A stretch of 29,212 bases of DNA from the NCBI GenBank assembly GCA_004555725.1, contig SFHC01000025.1, forward strand, positions 1 through 29,212, read 5' to 3'. The position numbers and the translations under genes were made by a program. The stretch is from [Eubacterium] saphenum. Its GTDB lineage: Bacteria; Bacillota; Clostridia; Peptostreptococcales; Anaerovoracaceae. Positions 9,757 through 19,355 of this stretch are shown one piece after another (positions within the stretch are counted from its first letter, which is position 1; every line of letters begins with the position of its first letter). The notes beneath the pieces were generated by a model that saw only the letters and a program-made list of their open reading frames with translations, ran no database searches and had not been told where the DNA came from.

Positions 9757-12700
9757 GTCGCACCCCGCGAGGGGTGCGTGGATTGAAATAGCGGTAGAAA
9801 AACGAAAACCGTGCCCGACTTGTGGTCGCACCCCGCGAGGGGTGCGTGGATTGAAATTGTTTAGCGAACCCCTGATAGGCGTACTGAATTGGTCGCACCC
9901 CGCGAGGGGTGCGTGGATTGAAATGCTCTCAAGCACGGAATATTTGAATGGCTGAACGGTCGCACCCCGCGAGGGGTGCGTGGATTGAAATCTTCAATAA
10001 TCTGTTTGAATGCCTGATGAAGTCCGTCGCACCCCGCGAGGGGTGCGTGGATTGAAATTTCTAATCAACGCCGCCTGTAAAATCGCAATCAGGTCGCACC
10101 CCGCGAGGGGTGCGTGGATTGAAATACCGGAAATGTTACTGAAATCAAGATAGACAACTGTCGCACCCCGCGAGGGGTGCGTGGATTGAAATTGACGTTA
10201 TCAAAAAGGCGCGCAACGGTGATTTGTCGCACCCCGCGAGGGGTGCGTGGATTGAAATGTGATAATGTTAGAAGAATCATTAAGTCTCTTAAGTCGCACC
10301 CCGCGAGGGGTGCGTGGATTGAAATATAGAAAGGAGTAAAAAATGGTTTATTATCTTAGTCGCACCCCGCGAGGGGTGCGTGGATTGAAATTACAGCGTT
10401 TTATTAGCATTATTGATAGATTATGTCGCACCCCGCGAGGGGTGCGTGGATTGAAATTTGAAGATGAAGAATTAATCAAGAATGTAAAGAGTCGCACCCC
10501 GCGAGGGGTGCGTGGATTGAAATCAATGCAAGCAGAATACATGGCATTGCTGGGCAGTCGCACCCCGCGAGGGGTGCGTGGATTGAAATAGAAACTGGGC
10601 TTTTTACAATCAGCTGTCCCAGAGTCGCACCCCGCGAGGGGTGCGTGGATTGAAATCAACAACGCTGACTATCGTTGGAGCGATACTTGTCGCACCCCGC
10701 GAGGGGTGCGTGGATTGAAATGCAACTATTATATCATTAGAGTTGATATATTTGGTCGCACCCCGCGAGGGGTGCGTGGATTGAAATTGACAATCGTTGG
10801 ATAGGGGGTTTTATGAACAAGTCGCACCCCGCGAGGGGTGCGTGGATTGAAATAGAGCATTGAAAAGACAGGCGGCGATGATACGCAGTCGCACCCCGCG
10901 AGGGGTGCGTGGATTGAAATAAAGATGTACGGTCATTACAAGAAGGATTTTGGTCGCACCCCGCGAGGGGTGCGTGGATTGAAATCAATCGTCATGCTGG
11001 CGTGTCTGGTTATTGGATGTCGCACCCCGCGAGGGGTGCGTGGATTGAAATCTTGAAAGAAAAATCAATGAAACTATCACGCTGTGTCGCACCCCGCGAG
11101 GGGTGCGTGGATTGAAATAGAACTACAACCATAGGCAATGACAATATCATCTGTCGCACCCCGCGAGGGGTGCGTGGATTGAAATAGATCGCTTGGCAAG
11201 TACGAAAATGGTCAGTTGAGTCGCACCCCGCGAGGGGTGCGTGGATTGAAATAACAGCTTTTACAAGCAGGCAAAGTCGGTTGGAGTCGCACCCCGCGAG
11301 GGGTGCGTGGATTGAAATGATACTCTACCCTTCAAGCTACGCAAGTTGTTGGTCGCACCCCGCGAGGGGTGCGTGGATTGAAATATGATTAAGTATTGCC
11401 TTAAAGGAAAGAAGTTTGTCGCACCCCGCGAGGGGTGCGTGGATTGAAATTGCAAGTGTTGACGGCTTGAAGGGAGTTACACAGGTCGCACCCCGCGAGG
11501 GGTGCGTGGATTGAAATTGCCATGAAAGTAGTTGCAAAGGCCGGAGCGGTCGTCGCACCCCGCGAGGGGTGCGTGGATTGAAATATTCCAAACGTTGAAA
11601 ACAAGACGCAAGTAAATCGTCGCACCCCGCGAGGGGTGCGTGGATTGAAATCTTGTATCTGAAATGCAATTTGTTCATTGCTATGGTCGCACCCCGCGAG
11701 GGGTGCGTGGATTGAAATTCAATGAACTCACTGATGGAATCGGACATCTGCGTCGCACCCCGCGAGGGGTGCGTGGATTGAAATTACCCTCTGCGATGTT
11801 TGCGCTTGTGATGTCCGGGTCGCACCCCGCGAGGGGTGCGTGGATTGAAATAATCGGTTGGTCATTCGGCTACACTGACAGAGAGTCGCACCCCGCGAGG
11901 GGTGCGTGGATTGAAATATACACCTTTGTTTTCACGGACGCTGAAAGAACGTCGCACCCCGCGAGGGGTGCGTGGATTGAAATTGGACTGCGAGCATTGC
12001 GCTCTTAATCGTTCCAGGTCGCACCCCGCGAGGGGTGCGTGGATTGAAATAATTCAGAACGCAAGACAGAAAGAAACAAGAGTAGTCGCACCCCGCGAGG
12101 GGTGCGTGGATTGAAATCTGAGATACCTGTGGAACGCGCCGCGCATGGGTCGTCGCACCCCGCGAGGGGTGCGTGGATTGAAATTTTTTTGTTACCACGT
12201 TCAAGCGTTATCAGGTACGTCGCACCCCGCGAGGGGTGCGTGGATTGAAATTTGAAGAATGAGCGTGTGATTATCACATATACGTCGCACCCCGCGAGGG
12301 GTGCGTGGATTGAAATAGAAAGAATTGGGTGTTACTGTCGATGGTTCTTGTCGCACCCCGCGAGGGGTGCGTGGATTGAAATCAGATGGATTTAAGAGGG
12401 GGTGAAGATATTGTAGTCGCACCCCGCGAGGGGTGCGTGGATTGAAATTGGGTTAGAAGATAACGCCGTTGTGACAATCCTGTCGCACCCCGCGAGGGGT
12501 GCGTGGATTGAAATTCTGCGCTGTCTTAGGAGGATCAGGGCTGTGGGGTCGCACCCCGCGAGGGGTGCGTGGATTGAAATTGTCCGATTGTCTGAGCGTA
12601 CCGGCTCATCGGGCGTCGCACCCCGCGAGGGGTGCGTGGATTGAAATAATCAAGCGCAAGAAAAATTACAAATAACGACTGTCGCACCCCGCGAGGGGTG

Positions 12701-15538
12701 CGTGGATTGAAATCGATCAAGGAGCTGTACGGATCATCTGTCCCGAAGTCGCACCCCGCGAGGGGTGCGTGGATTGAAATGTGTTTCCACCAAGAGATTG
12801 AAGTAGTGACGCTGTCGCACCCCGCGAGGGGTGCGTGGATTGAAATCGAATGTCCGGAAGGAAACGCTGGAAGAAATCCGTCGCACCCCGCGAGGGGTGC
12901 GTGGATTGAAATAAAAATGTACGGCCATTATAAAAAAGATTTTGACGTCGCACCCCGCGAGGGGTGCGTGGATTGAAATATGCGGAAGCGGATGGCGCAG
13001 TCCGTAGCACGGGTCGCACCCCGCGAGGGGTGCGTGGATTGAAATATGATGGAATCGACTTTATTTTTACCATAGGTAGTCGCACCCCGCGAGGGGTGCG
13101 TGGATTGAAATAGTATCGCAAGAACTTGAAGTCAATCACGGCTGAGTCGCACCCCGCGAGGGGTGCGTGGATTGAAATTGTCAGCCATGCAAGCCGACGA
13201 AATCAAACGGGTCGCACCCCGCGAGGGGTGCGTGGATTGAAATTTCGATGGCATGTGATCACCTCCGTGTGTATGGGTCGCACCCCGCGAGGGGTGCGTG
13301 GATTGAAATACAAGGTCCGATATGGAGTACCGATCCATGTGGATGTCGCACCCCGCGAGGGGTGCGTGGATTGAAATAATGCCTACTCTAACGGCACAAA
13401 CAAGCTGATGGGTCGCACCCCGCGAGGGGTGCGTGGATTGAAATAAAACTAACTTAAAACTAAACTAAATTTTAACCGTCGCACCCCGCGAGGGGTGCGT
13501 GGATTGAAATCGGATGATGTCAGAGAGATGCTGGAGCTTAAGCGTCGCACCCCGCGAGGGGTGCGTGGATTGAAATTGTTTTTATATACCAATACTGCCA
13601 GGAGTGCTAGTCGCACCCCGCGAGGGGTGCGTGGATTGAAATACGAAATGCTAATGACAGGGCAGGATAACACATTGTCGCACCCCGCGAGGGGTGCGTG
13701 GATTGAAATACTGAAGGGCACGTTGTATTGTAAAAATATAAAAGTCGCACCCCGCGAGGGGTGCGTGGATTGAAATCATCTGCACACGCGTGGATTGGTG
13801 TCCCATAACTGTCGCACCCCGCGAGGGGTGCGTGGATTGAAATTGCCAGCCGGAGATGTCAATTCCATTTAAAGCCGTCGCACCCCGCGAGGGGTGCGTG
13901 GATTGAAATCCTCTTTTGCCGCGTCGGTGAAGTCGTTATTCTGTCGCACCCCGCGAGGGGTGCGTGGATTGAAATCGACAAAATACGCCTCAACCCTCAG
14001 CGGCGATTTGTCGCACCCCGCGAGGGGTGCGTGGATTGAAATATATCAGATCATGGAAACCGTGCAGATCTTCAGGTCGCACCCCGCGAGGGGTGCGTGG
14101 ATTGAAATTCTGCCTGCGGAAAATGCTTAAGCATCGGATAAGTCGCACCCCGCGAGGGGTGCGTGGATTGAAATTTATGCATTGGCTGCGGCTATGCAGG
14201 TAACAGGGTCGCACCCCGCGAGGGGTGCGTGGATTGAAATAGAGAGCACTAAAAAAGAGCCGGGAGCGTACTGCGTCGCACCCCGCGAGGGGTGCGTGGA
14301 TTGAAATAAGAAGTTTTTCTTTTTTATCTAATTCAGTACTGTCGCACCCCGCGAGGGGTGCGTGGATTGAAATCAGGTGCTGAAGAAGGTGTGATATGCA
14401 AGTCAGTCGCACCCCGCGAGGGGTGCGTGGATTGAAATTGGGTATCACTGATCGCGGCAGTCGTGCCATTTGTGTCGCACCCCGCGAGGGGTGCGTGGAT
14501 TGAAATTAAGTATGGGAGTAGTTGGACAACTGGGGGATATGTCGCACCCCGCGAGGGGTGCGTGGATTGAAATACTCATCGCTTTCCTCCTCTATTAAAT
14601 TGGTATCGTCGCACCCCGCGAGGGGTGCGTGGATTGAAATACATCCACCCCCAGACTCGTAAAGAGCGGGAGAGTCGCACCCCGCGAGGGGTGCGTGGAT
14701 TGAAATAATATCAGTAGATGGAGCAATAGTAGTTGTTACAGGTCGCACCCCGCGAGGGGTGCGTGGATTGAAATTTGTGCCGCTTAAATGCTGACTCTAT
14801 TGCACTTGTCGCACCCCGCGAGGGGTGCGTGGATTGAAATTCGGTGGGTTGACTACTGCATCAACCGCGTCCCTGTCGCACCCCGCGAGGGGTGCGTGGA
14901 TTGAAATTGCCTGTGGAGGCTGTAACAATAAACGTTAGCTTGTCGCACCCCGCGAGGGGTGCGTGGATTGAAATTGGGTACGAGGCAATCGTTGCTCCTA
15001 GATCCAGTGTCGCACCCCGCGAGGGGTGCGTGGATTGAAATAGCCCGGCTAATGGCACGAAACTCAGCTCATTTGGGTCGCACCCCGCGAGGGGTGCGTG
15101 GATTGAAATTGGCACTGATTAACCATTCAATCGACGGAAACAGTCGCACCCCGCGAGGGGTGCGTGGATTGAAATCGAAGAATGGGATCAGATGCTTGAG
15201 TACGCAAGGTCGCACCCCGCGAGGGGTGCGTGGATTGAAATACGGTAAACCGATACAAGGAAAATCTGATTATCGTCGCACCCCGCGAGGGGTGCGTGGA
15301 TTGAAATTTCCAGAGCGCGGCGGCGGGGCTGTATGACGCTGTCGCACCCCGCGAGGGGTGCGTGGATTGAAATAGGATCGCAGACAGGCTGTTGCCTGTG
15401 ACGTTGGTCGCACCCCGCGAGGGGTGCGTGGATTGAAATTTCTGCCGGCAGTTCCTTCTTATTCGGAACCTTGTCGCACCCCGCGAGGGGTGCGTGGATT
15501 GAAATGCGATTGACTGGTCCAAACCATGGCAGATTCCG

Positions 15539-15571
15539 GTTGCACCCCACGAGGGGTGCGTGGATTGAAGG
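15539..15571 (+). repeat. Degenerate terminal CRISPR repeat
   Basis: The last repeat differs from the consensus at position 3 (C to T), position 11 (G to A, in the loop) and at the last two positions (AT to GG). The stem is retained. Such decay is normal at the leader-distal end and fixes the array orientation. The 90 bp between it and the next gene contain no further repeat. A short frame there reads LDTNAIAQKEREKAAGRTE and then stops; it could be the tail of an older gene but is too short to call. Confidence 0.95.
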
Positions 15572-15661
15572 GGGGCGGTCACTGGATACCAATGCAATTG
15601 CGCAGAAGGAACGGGAGAAGGCGGCAGGCAGAACGGAATAATAATAGAGAGAGGGGAACTT

Positions 15662-17026
15662 ATGAGTGAACTGAGTGAGATTGTTTCAAAGCAGAAAGAA
15701 TTTTTTAACAGCAACCGGACGAAGTCTGTTGGTTTTCGGATACGTATGCTGAAGCGGCTGGAAAAAGCTGTCCGTGCAAATGAGAAACAGCTGCTTTCCG
15801 CGCTTCACCATGATTTAGGGAAATCCGCGGCAGAAAGTTATATGACAGAACTTTCTATTGTTTATGGAGAGATTCATGAGGCTGTCCGGAAGGTCAGGTA
15901 TTGGAGCCTCCCGAAGCCGGTTTTGGATTCTTTAGGGACGTTTCCGTCCCGGAGTTTTGTCTATCCGGAGCCTTACGGAACAGCGCTGATCATCACACCA
16001 TGGAATTATCCGGTCAATCTGTCTCTGGCTCCGCTGACAGCGGCGATCGCTGCAGGAAACTGTGCGGTTGTAAAGTGCTCCAGACAGAGCCGCAGAGTCT
16101 CTAAATTACTTCGAAATATTCTTAATCATACATTTTCGGATAACTATATTTATTGTACGGAAATGGATATTGATTATGACGAGCTGCTGGAACAGAATTA
16201 CGACTACATGTTCTTTACCGGCAGTCCAAGCGTAGGAAAGTCGGTAATGAGGGCAGCCAGTGAACATCTGACGCCGGTTTCTCTGGAGCTGGGAGGCAAA
16301 AGCCCTTGCATTATTGATGAAACAGCTGATCTGAAGCTGGCGGCAAAACGTGTTGCATGGGGGAAACTGCTGAACGCCGGCCAGACCTGCATTGCCGTCG
16401 ATTATGTACTGGTGCAGAATCAGGTAAAAGCGCCGTTTCTGAAAGCTTTGCAAGCAGAAATTGAAAAGCGGTATCCGGACCCGCTGCAGAACGACAGCTA
16501 TCCGTGCATCATCAATCGGAAAAGCTACGACCGTCTGGTCAGGCTGATCGAAACGGAAGACCGCGTGATCGGTGGTCAGGCGGATCTGGAAAAACATAAG
16601 ATTGCGCCGGCAATTTTCCCGGAGGCAGACTTCGACCATGAAATCATGAAGAGGGAAATTTTTGGTCCATTACTGCCGGTCATCGGATATGACGACCTGG
16701 ATCAGGCCGTTCGGGAAGTTAAAGATCGGGAAAAGCCTCTGGCCTGCTATGTATTCACTCGGAAAAAGAATCACGCGGACAAGGTCATTCACGAACTGTC
16801 TTATGGCGGCGGCTGCGTGAATGATGTTATCATGCATAATGCCAATGGCCATCTGCCTTTCGGAGGTGTCGGAAACAGTGGGATGGGAGCTTATCACGGC
16901 AAATACGGATTTGATACGTTCACTCACAAGAAGGCTGTCCTGAAGAGCATCATCCTGCTTGATCTGCCTTTCCGGTATCCGCCGTTTGATGATCACAAGC
17001 TCAAACTTCTGAAAAAGCTGCTGTAG
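15662..17026 (+). CDS. Aldehyde dehydrogenase, class 3-like, NAD(P)-dependent
   Basis: A 454-residue cytosolic aldehyde dehydrogenase that oxidises an aldehyde to the acid. The length and C-terminus (DLPFRYPPFDDHKLKLLKKLL, cut here at FDDHKLKLLKK) fit the class 3 (ALDH3-like) branch. Active-site residues are visible: Asn115 in TPWNYP, Glu209 in LELGGKSP, and nucleophile Cys243 in NAGQTCIAVDY. EIFGPLLPV and HLPFGGVGNSGMG are the usual late motifs. The cofactor-binding KPSE motif is replaced by KCSR (residues 138-141), which removes the acidic residue that often contacts the adenine ribose. This is compatible with NADP use, an inference from the family. ATG 15662 has GAGAGGGG upstream. It begins 90 bp after the array and ends in its own terminator, so it looks like a single-gene unit unrelated to CRISPR. 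The substrate cannot be told. Confidence 0.9.
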   Translation: MSELSEIVSKQKEFFNSNRTKSVGFRIRMLKRLEKAVRANEKQLLSALHHDLGKSAAESYMTELSIVYGEIHEAVRKVRYWSLPKPVLDSLGTFPSRSFVYPEPYGTALIITPWNYPVNLSLAPLTAAIAAGNCAVVKCSRQSRRVSKLLRNILNHTFSDNYIYCTEMDIDYDELLEQNYDYMFFTGSPSVGKSVMRAASEHLTPVSLELGGKSPCIIDETADLKLAAKRVAWGKLLNAGQTCIAVDYVLVQNQVKAPFLKALQAEIEKRYPDPLQNDSYPCIINRKSYDRLVRLIETEDRVIGGQADLEKHKIAPAIFPEADFDHEIMKREIFGPLLPVIGYDDLDQAVREVKDREKPLACYVFTRKKNHADKVIHELSYGGGCVNDVIMHNANGHLPFGGVGNSGMGAYHGKYGFDTFTHKKAVLKSIILLDLPFRYPPFDDHKLKLLKKLL

Positions 17027-17097
17027 CGGAAAATGAATTTTGGAAACTGCCTGATAAAACAATGGGTTTCTCGAAGGGGGAATTTATCCTGTAAAAC

Positions 17098-17129
17098 CTG
17101 ATTGGGAGGAGTATCCCAGTCAGCTTTTT
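17098..17129 (+). terminator. Rho-independent terminator after the aldehyde dehydrogenase gene
   Basis: CTGATTGGGA (17098-17107) pairs with TCCCAGTCAG (17114-17123) with a single T-G wobble across a 6-base loop, followed by CTTTTT. It ends transcription of the aldehyde dehydrogenase gene. Confidence 0.8.
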
Positions 17130-17137
17130 GACTTTCA

Positions 17138-17146
17138 TGCTATAAT
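17138..17146 (+). promoter_or_regulatory. Extended -10 promoter candidate for the XRE regulator
   Basis: TGC followed by TATAAT (17141-17146) forms an extended -10 element. No good -35 lies 16-18 bp upstream because the terminator occupies that region. If used, it would give the regulator a 5' untranslated region of about 190 nt. Confidence 0.45.
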
Positions 17147-17341
17147 ACGGTTATCCGCTGCTGTTTTTTGCCTTGCCCGGGGTTGTTTTGCCGAAGAGGC
17201 GCAGCAGCGCGGAATCGCAGTGTCTGCAAGGAATCTGTGGACCGGACAAGAGTGTCCGGCGGGTAAATACGGCATTTTCTCGCTTTGTGTCGTGTTTATT
17301 TCTCTGGAGCTGCTATACACTGGGCGATGAAAGGAGTGAAA

Positions 17342-18031
17342 ATGGATCAGCAGAAAATAGGGAATTTCTTAAGGAAACTGCGCCGGGAAAAGGAGCTGAC
17401 ACAGGAGCAGCTGGCTGAGAAACTAAATGTCTCTTCCCGGACCGTGTCGCGCTGGGAAACCGGGGTGAATATGCCGGACCTCAGTGTGCTGGTTGAGCTG
17501 GCGGAGTTTTACGATGTGAGTATTCCGGAAATCGTTGACGGAGAAAGGAAAAGTGAGAGTATGAATGCAGAAGTCAAGGAAACGGCCGTAAAGATGGCTG
17601 AATATGGAAAACATGAAGTAAACAGGAAAAAGCGTGATATTATCAGCGCGATGCTGGGAATCTTTGGTATCGGAGTGATCATATCTGCTTTTGGGGTGTT
17701 CCCGAGAGACAGCAGCTGGGGAAGTATTTACGCGACCTTTGGCGGAATTCTGTTGCTGATCGGCATTGGCATATTCCTGAAGAAAAGGATCCCGAATGTC
17801 TGGAAACGAGGATTCAGTGTTGCCGGATGCGCGGTTCTCCTTGCGGCCGTGTTCCTTTTGTCGGACTATATCGGTGTCGCTGAGTTTCATCAGCCGCCGC
17901 GGTTCTGCTACGCGAAGGAGTACACAGCAGACGGAACCCATGAAAGCATCGTCTACAAGACGCCGTTCTATAACGTGGCTCTGGACAATCCGGACAGCAA
18001 GGACGCGGTGTATGTGATTGTGAAACGGTGA
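17342..18031 (+). CDS. XRE-family regulator with membrane-anchored C-terminal part
   Basis: A 229-residue protein. Residues 1-65 are a helix-turn-helix of the XRE/Cro type (IGNFLRKLRREKELTQEQL, then SSRTVSRWETGVNMPDLSVL). This is followed by a charged linker and three hydrophobic segments near residues 105-120, 132-147 and 158-173. The C-terminal tail of about 50 residues, beginning near HQPPRFCYAKEY, would lie on the opposite face of the membrane from at least one loop. This layout is common in Clostridia and suggests a DNA-binding protein tethered to the membrane; the signal and targets are unknown. I chose ATG 17342, which has AAGGAG six to eleven bases upstream, over an in-frame ATG at 17285 that lacks a good site. 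No adjacent same-strand partner gene is present, so it may act on itself or at a distance. Confidence 0.85.
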   Translation: MDQQKIGNFLRKLRREKELTQEQLAEKLNVSSRTVSRWETGVNMPDLSVLVELAEFYDVSIPEIVDGERKSESMNAEVKETAVKMAEYGKHEVNRKKRDIISAMLGIFGIGVIISAFGVFPRDSSWGSIYATFGGILLLIGIGIFLKKRIPNVWKRGFSVAGCAVLLAAVFLLSDYIGVAEFHQPPRFCYAKEYTADGTHESIVYKTPFYNVALDNPDSKDAVYVIVKR

Positions 18032-18052
18032 TGGCAGGGAACAGGATGAGAA

Positions 18053-18079
18053 AAGAGCGGCCGGGGAGGGGCCGCTCTT
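18053..18079. terminator. Bidirectional terminator between convergent genes
   Basis: AAGAGCGGCC (18053-18062) pairs perfectly with GGCCGCTCTT (18070-18079) over a 7-base purine loop. It sits between the XRE gene (ending 18031) and the leftward lipoprotein gene (ending 18084), and on the - strand it runs into CTCTTTTC, so it can serve both. Confidence 0.85.
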
Positions 18080-18083
18080 ATAG

Positions 18084-18842
18084 TTAATCGTAGTCCCAGG
18101 TACAGCTTTTTATTTCGATGCTTTTAAAACTCTTCTCAGTTCCAAATTCAAAGCGATGTTTAGTGCCTGCTTCCCAATTGTCTGTAGATGCTGTTGTAGT
18201 TTCTACGGTAACACCATCTTTATCGTTGAGGTTGATATTAAAAGCGAAATAATTAAAATCATCCGATGTAGTGTTTTTTACAACCGCACTGTAGGTTTTA
18301 TATCCATAATCATTTTTTTCTAATTTAAATATTGTGGTTTTTAAGATCTTCTGTATAGTTAAGTATGTTTTGCCGGTTTCATACATATCGCTGGCATCAT
18401 CTTTATATCTATCATCGAAATCCAGTTTGTTCGATTTATGGAGTTCATAAATGATGGCTGCTCGCTGATTTGTAATGTCATCGATTTCTGCAGCAAATTT
18501 TGCATCGTTATCAAAATATTTTAACGCATCCTCAGATTTCTGGATCAATCCGATATATTCTTTTGCTGTCTTTTGAAGTTTCTTATTTTCAAATTTTTTA
18601 CTTTTAAACTCATTGATTTCATTATATTCAGCATCAAAATAGCTTTTCCATGCTTCTTTTGAATCACTTTTATCGGAATTTTCGTTGTTATCTGTCAAAT
18701 TCCACCGTGACTGTAATCCCTTTTTCATTGCGGAAAGATATTGATCATCAACGCTTTCTTTTTCACATCCGATAATCATAACTGACGATAGAACTAATGC
18801 TATGATTATTAGAATACTAATTGTTTTATTATTCTTTTTCAT
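18084..18842 (-). CDS. Putative lipoprotein with a C-terminal FxLYD-like domain
   Basis: A 252-residue exported protein. The N-terminus KKNNKTISILIIIALVLSSV (residues 2-21) ends in MIIGC, a lipobox whose cysteine would be lipidated on the outer face of the membrane. The middle part is highly charged and helical (Lys/Glu/Asp-rich, many Asn). The last 90 or so residues contain VVKNTTSDDFNYFAFNINL and WEAGTKHRFEF, resembling the beta-sandwich FxLYD domain. No enzymatic motif is visible. I prefer ATG 18842 because AGGTG lies about seven bases upstream; a GTG at 18851 would add three residues. The gene is visibly more AT-rich than the flanking genes and may be acquired. Function is unknown; it may be a sensor or adhesin-like lipoprotein. 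Confidence 0.75.
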   Translation of the reverse strand: MKKNNKTISILIIIALVLSSVMIIGCEKESVDDQYLSAMKKGLQSRWNLTDNNENSDKSDSKEAWKSYFDAEYNEINEFKSKKFENKKLQKTAKEYIGLIQKSEDALKYFDNDAKFAAEIDDITNQRAAIIYELHKSNKLDFDDRYKDDASDMYETGKTYLTIQKILKTTIFKLEKNDYGYKTYSAVVKNTTSDDFNYFAFNINLNDKDGVTVETTTASTDNWEAGTKHRFEFGTEKSFKSIEIKSCTWDYD

Positions 18843-18999
18843 TGTTTTCACCTCATTGCATGTAGAAATAACTTGTTTATGGATATATTATCATACAATT
18901 CGGTATAAGTACAGAATGTATATTTTCCCTTGAGAAAAAGGGAAAAGCGGTATCTGGATAATTATCTGATAGCAGTAATAGGCTGATACAATCTTAATG

Positions 19000-19260
19000 T
19001 TATGATAAGTATCGCACAATCTGAACCACCGGCAGGATATCACCTGCAAGTACGGCCAGAGAACACCCGATGATCACGCCTTTTCGCACGTGTTCGTTCT
19101 TCCACTGGGAAATGAATTGGATAATGAGGAAAATCGATATTATGACGATGGCAATGCTGAATAACAGATCTTTTTGAATCACGGAAACGTCGCCGCCTAC
19201 AAGGCCCCAGATCAGCATGACCAATATCATCTGACGTTCGGTGAGTGGTTTCTTTAGCAT
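19000..19260 (-). CDS. Small integral membrane protein, unknown function
   Basis: An 86-residue hydrophobic protein with three probable membrane segments: ILVMLIWGLVGG, a long LLFSIAIVIISIFLIIQFI segment, and VIIGCSLAVLAGDILPVV. A short basic loop (KNEHVRKG) separates the second and third. GAGGAG lies about ten bases before the ATG, and a strong promoter lies about 100 bp upstream. I do not recognise a family. It sits between the VanZ-like gene and the lipoprotein gene on the same strand but has its own promoter. Confidence 0.65.
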   Translation of the reverse strand: MLKKPLTERQMILVMLIWGLVGGDVSVIQKDLLFSIAIVIISIFLIIQFISQWKNEHVRKGVIIGCSLAVLAGDILPVVQIVRYLS

Positions 19261-19355
19261 GAGATTACTGCTCCTCTCAATGTATGTAAGCGCATATGTT
19301 TATTATGTTTTTTTAGCGTATCGATATAAATAACATGTCTTGAATACGGTTCTAA

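Larger units (their letters stand above)
3798..15571 (+). CRISPR. Type I-C CRISPR array, 178 repeats and 177 spacers
   Basis: The 33-bp repeat begins GTCGCACCCC and ends GTGGATTGAAAT. Its stem GCACCCC / GGGGTGC closes a GCGA loop, the classic I-C hairpin cleaved by Cas5c, which leaves an 11-nt 5' handle ending in ATTGAAAT. Counting by hand I find 177 repeats that look identical plus one degenerate last copy, with 177 spacers. Spacers are 32-36 bp except for an 8-bp one (9203-9210) and a 46-bp one (9711-9756). The leader and the perfect repeats at the left, with the degenerate copy at the right, show that new spacers enter at 3798 and transcription is rightward. Related spacers (my numbering from the leader): 30/46, 61/78 and 81/89 share one protospacer; 7/108/138, 63/84, 18/162 and 65/129 are homologous variants; 38/59 overlap. 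The repeat has no stop codon in several frames and its length is a multiple of three, so long spurious ORFs cross the array; none is a gene. Confidence 0.99.

Noticed and set aside
6223..10292. Spacers 37 and 98 share TAAGTCTCTTA
   Set aside because: An 11-base match is expected a few times by chance among about 5900 spacer bases.
5894..14141. Spacers 32 and 156 share CTGCGGAAAATG
   Set aside because: About one 12-base match is expected by chance; the rest of the spacers do not align.
3749..15592. Dozens of ORFs on both strands inside the array with repeated peptides such as HAPLAGCD, NPRTPRGVR, SHPARGAW
   Set aside because: They are translations of the CRISPR repeat, which lacks stops in these frames and is 33 bp long, so frames persist over 33-bp spacers.
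15662..17026. Antisense ORFs under the aldehyde dehydrogenase
   Set aside because: They have no family features and lie fully opposite a well-supported gene.
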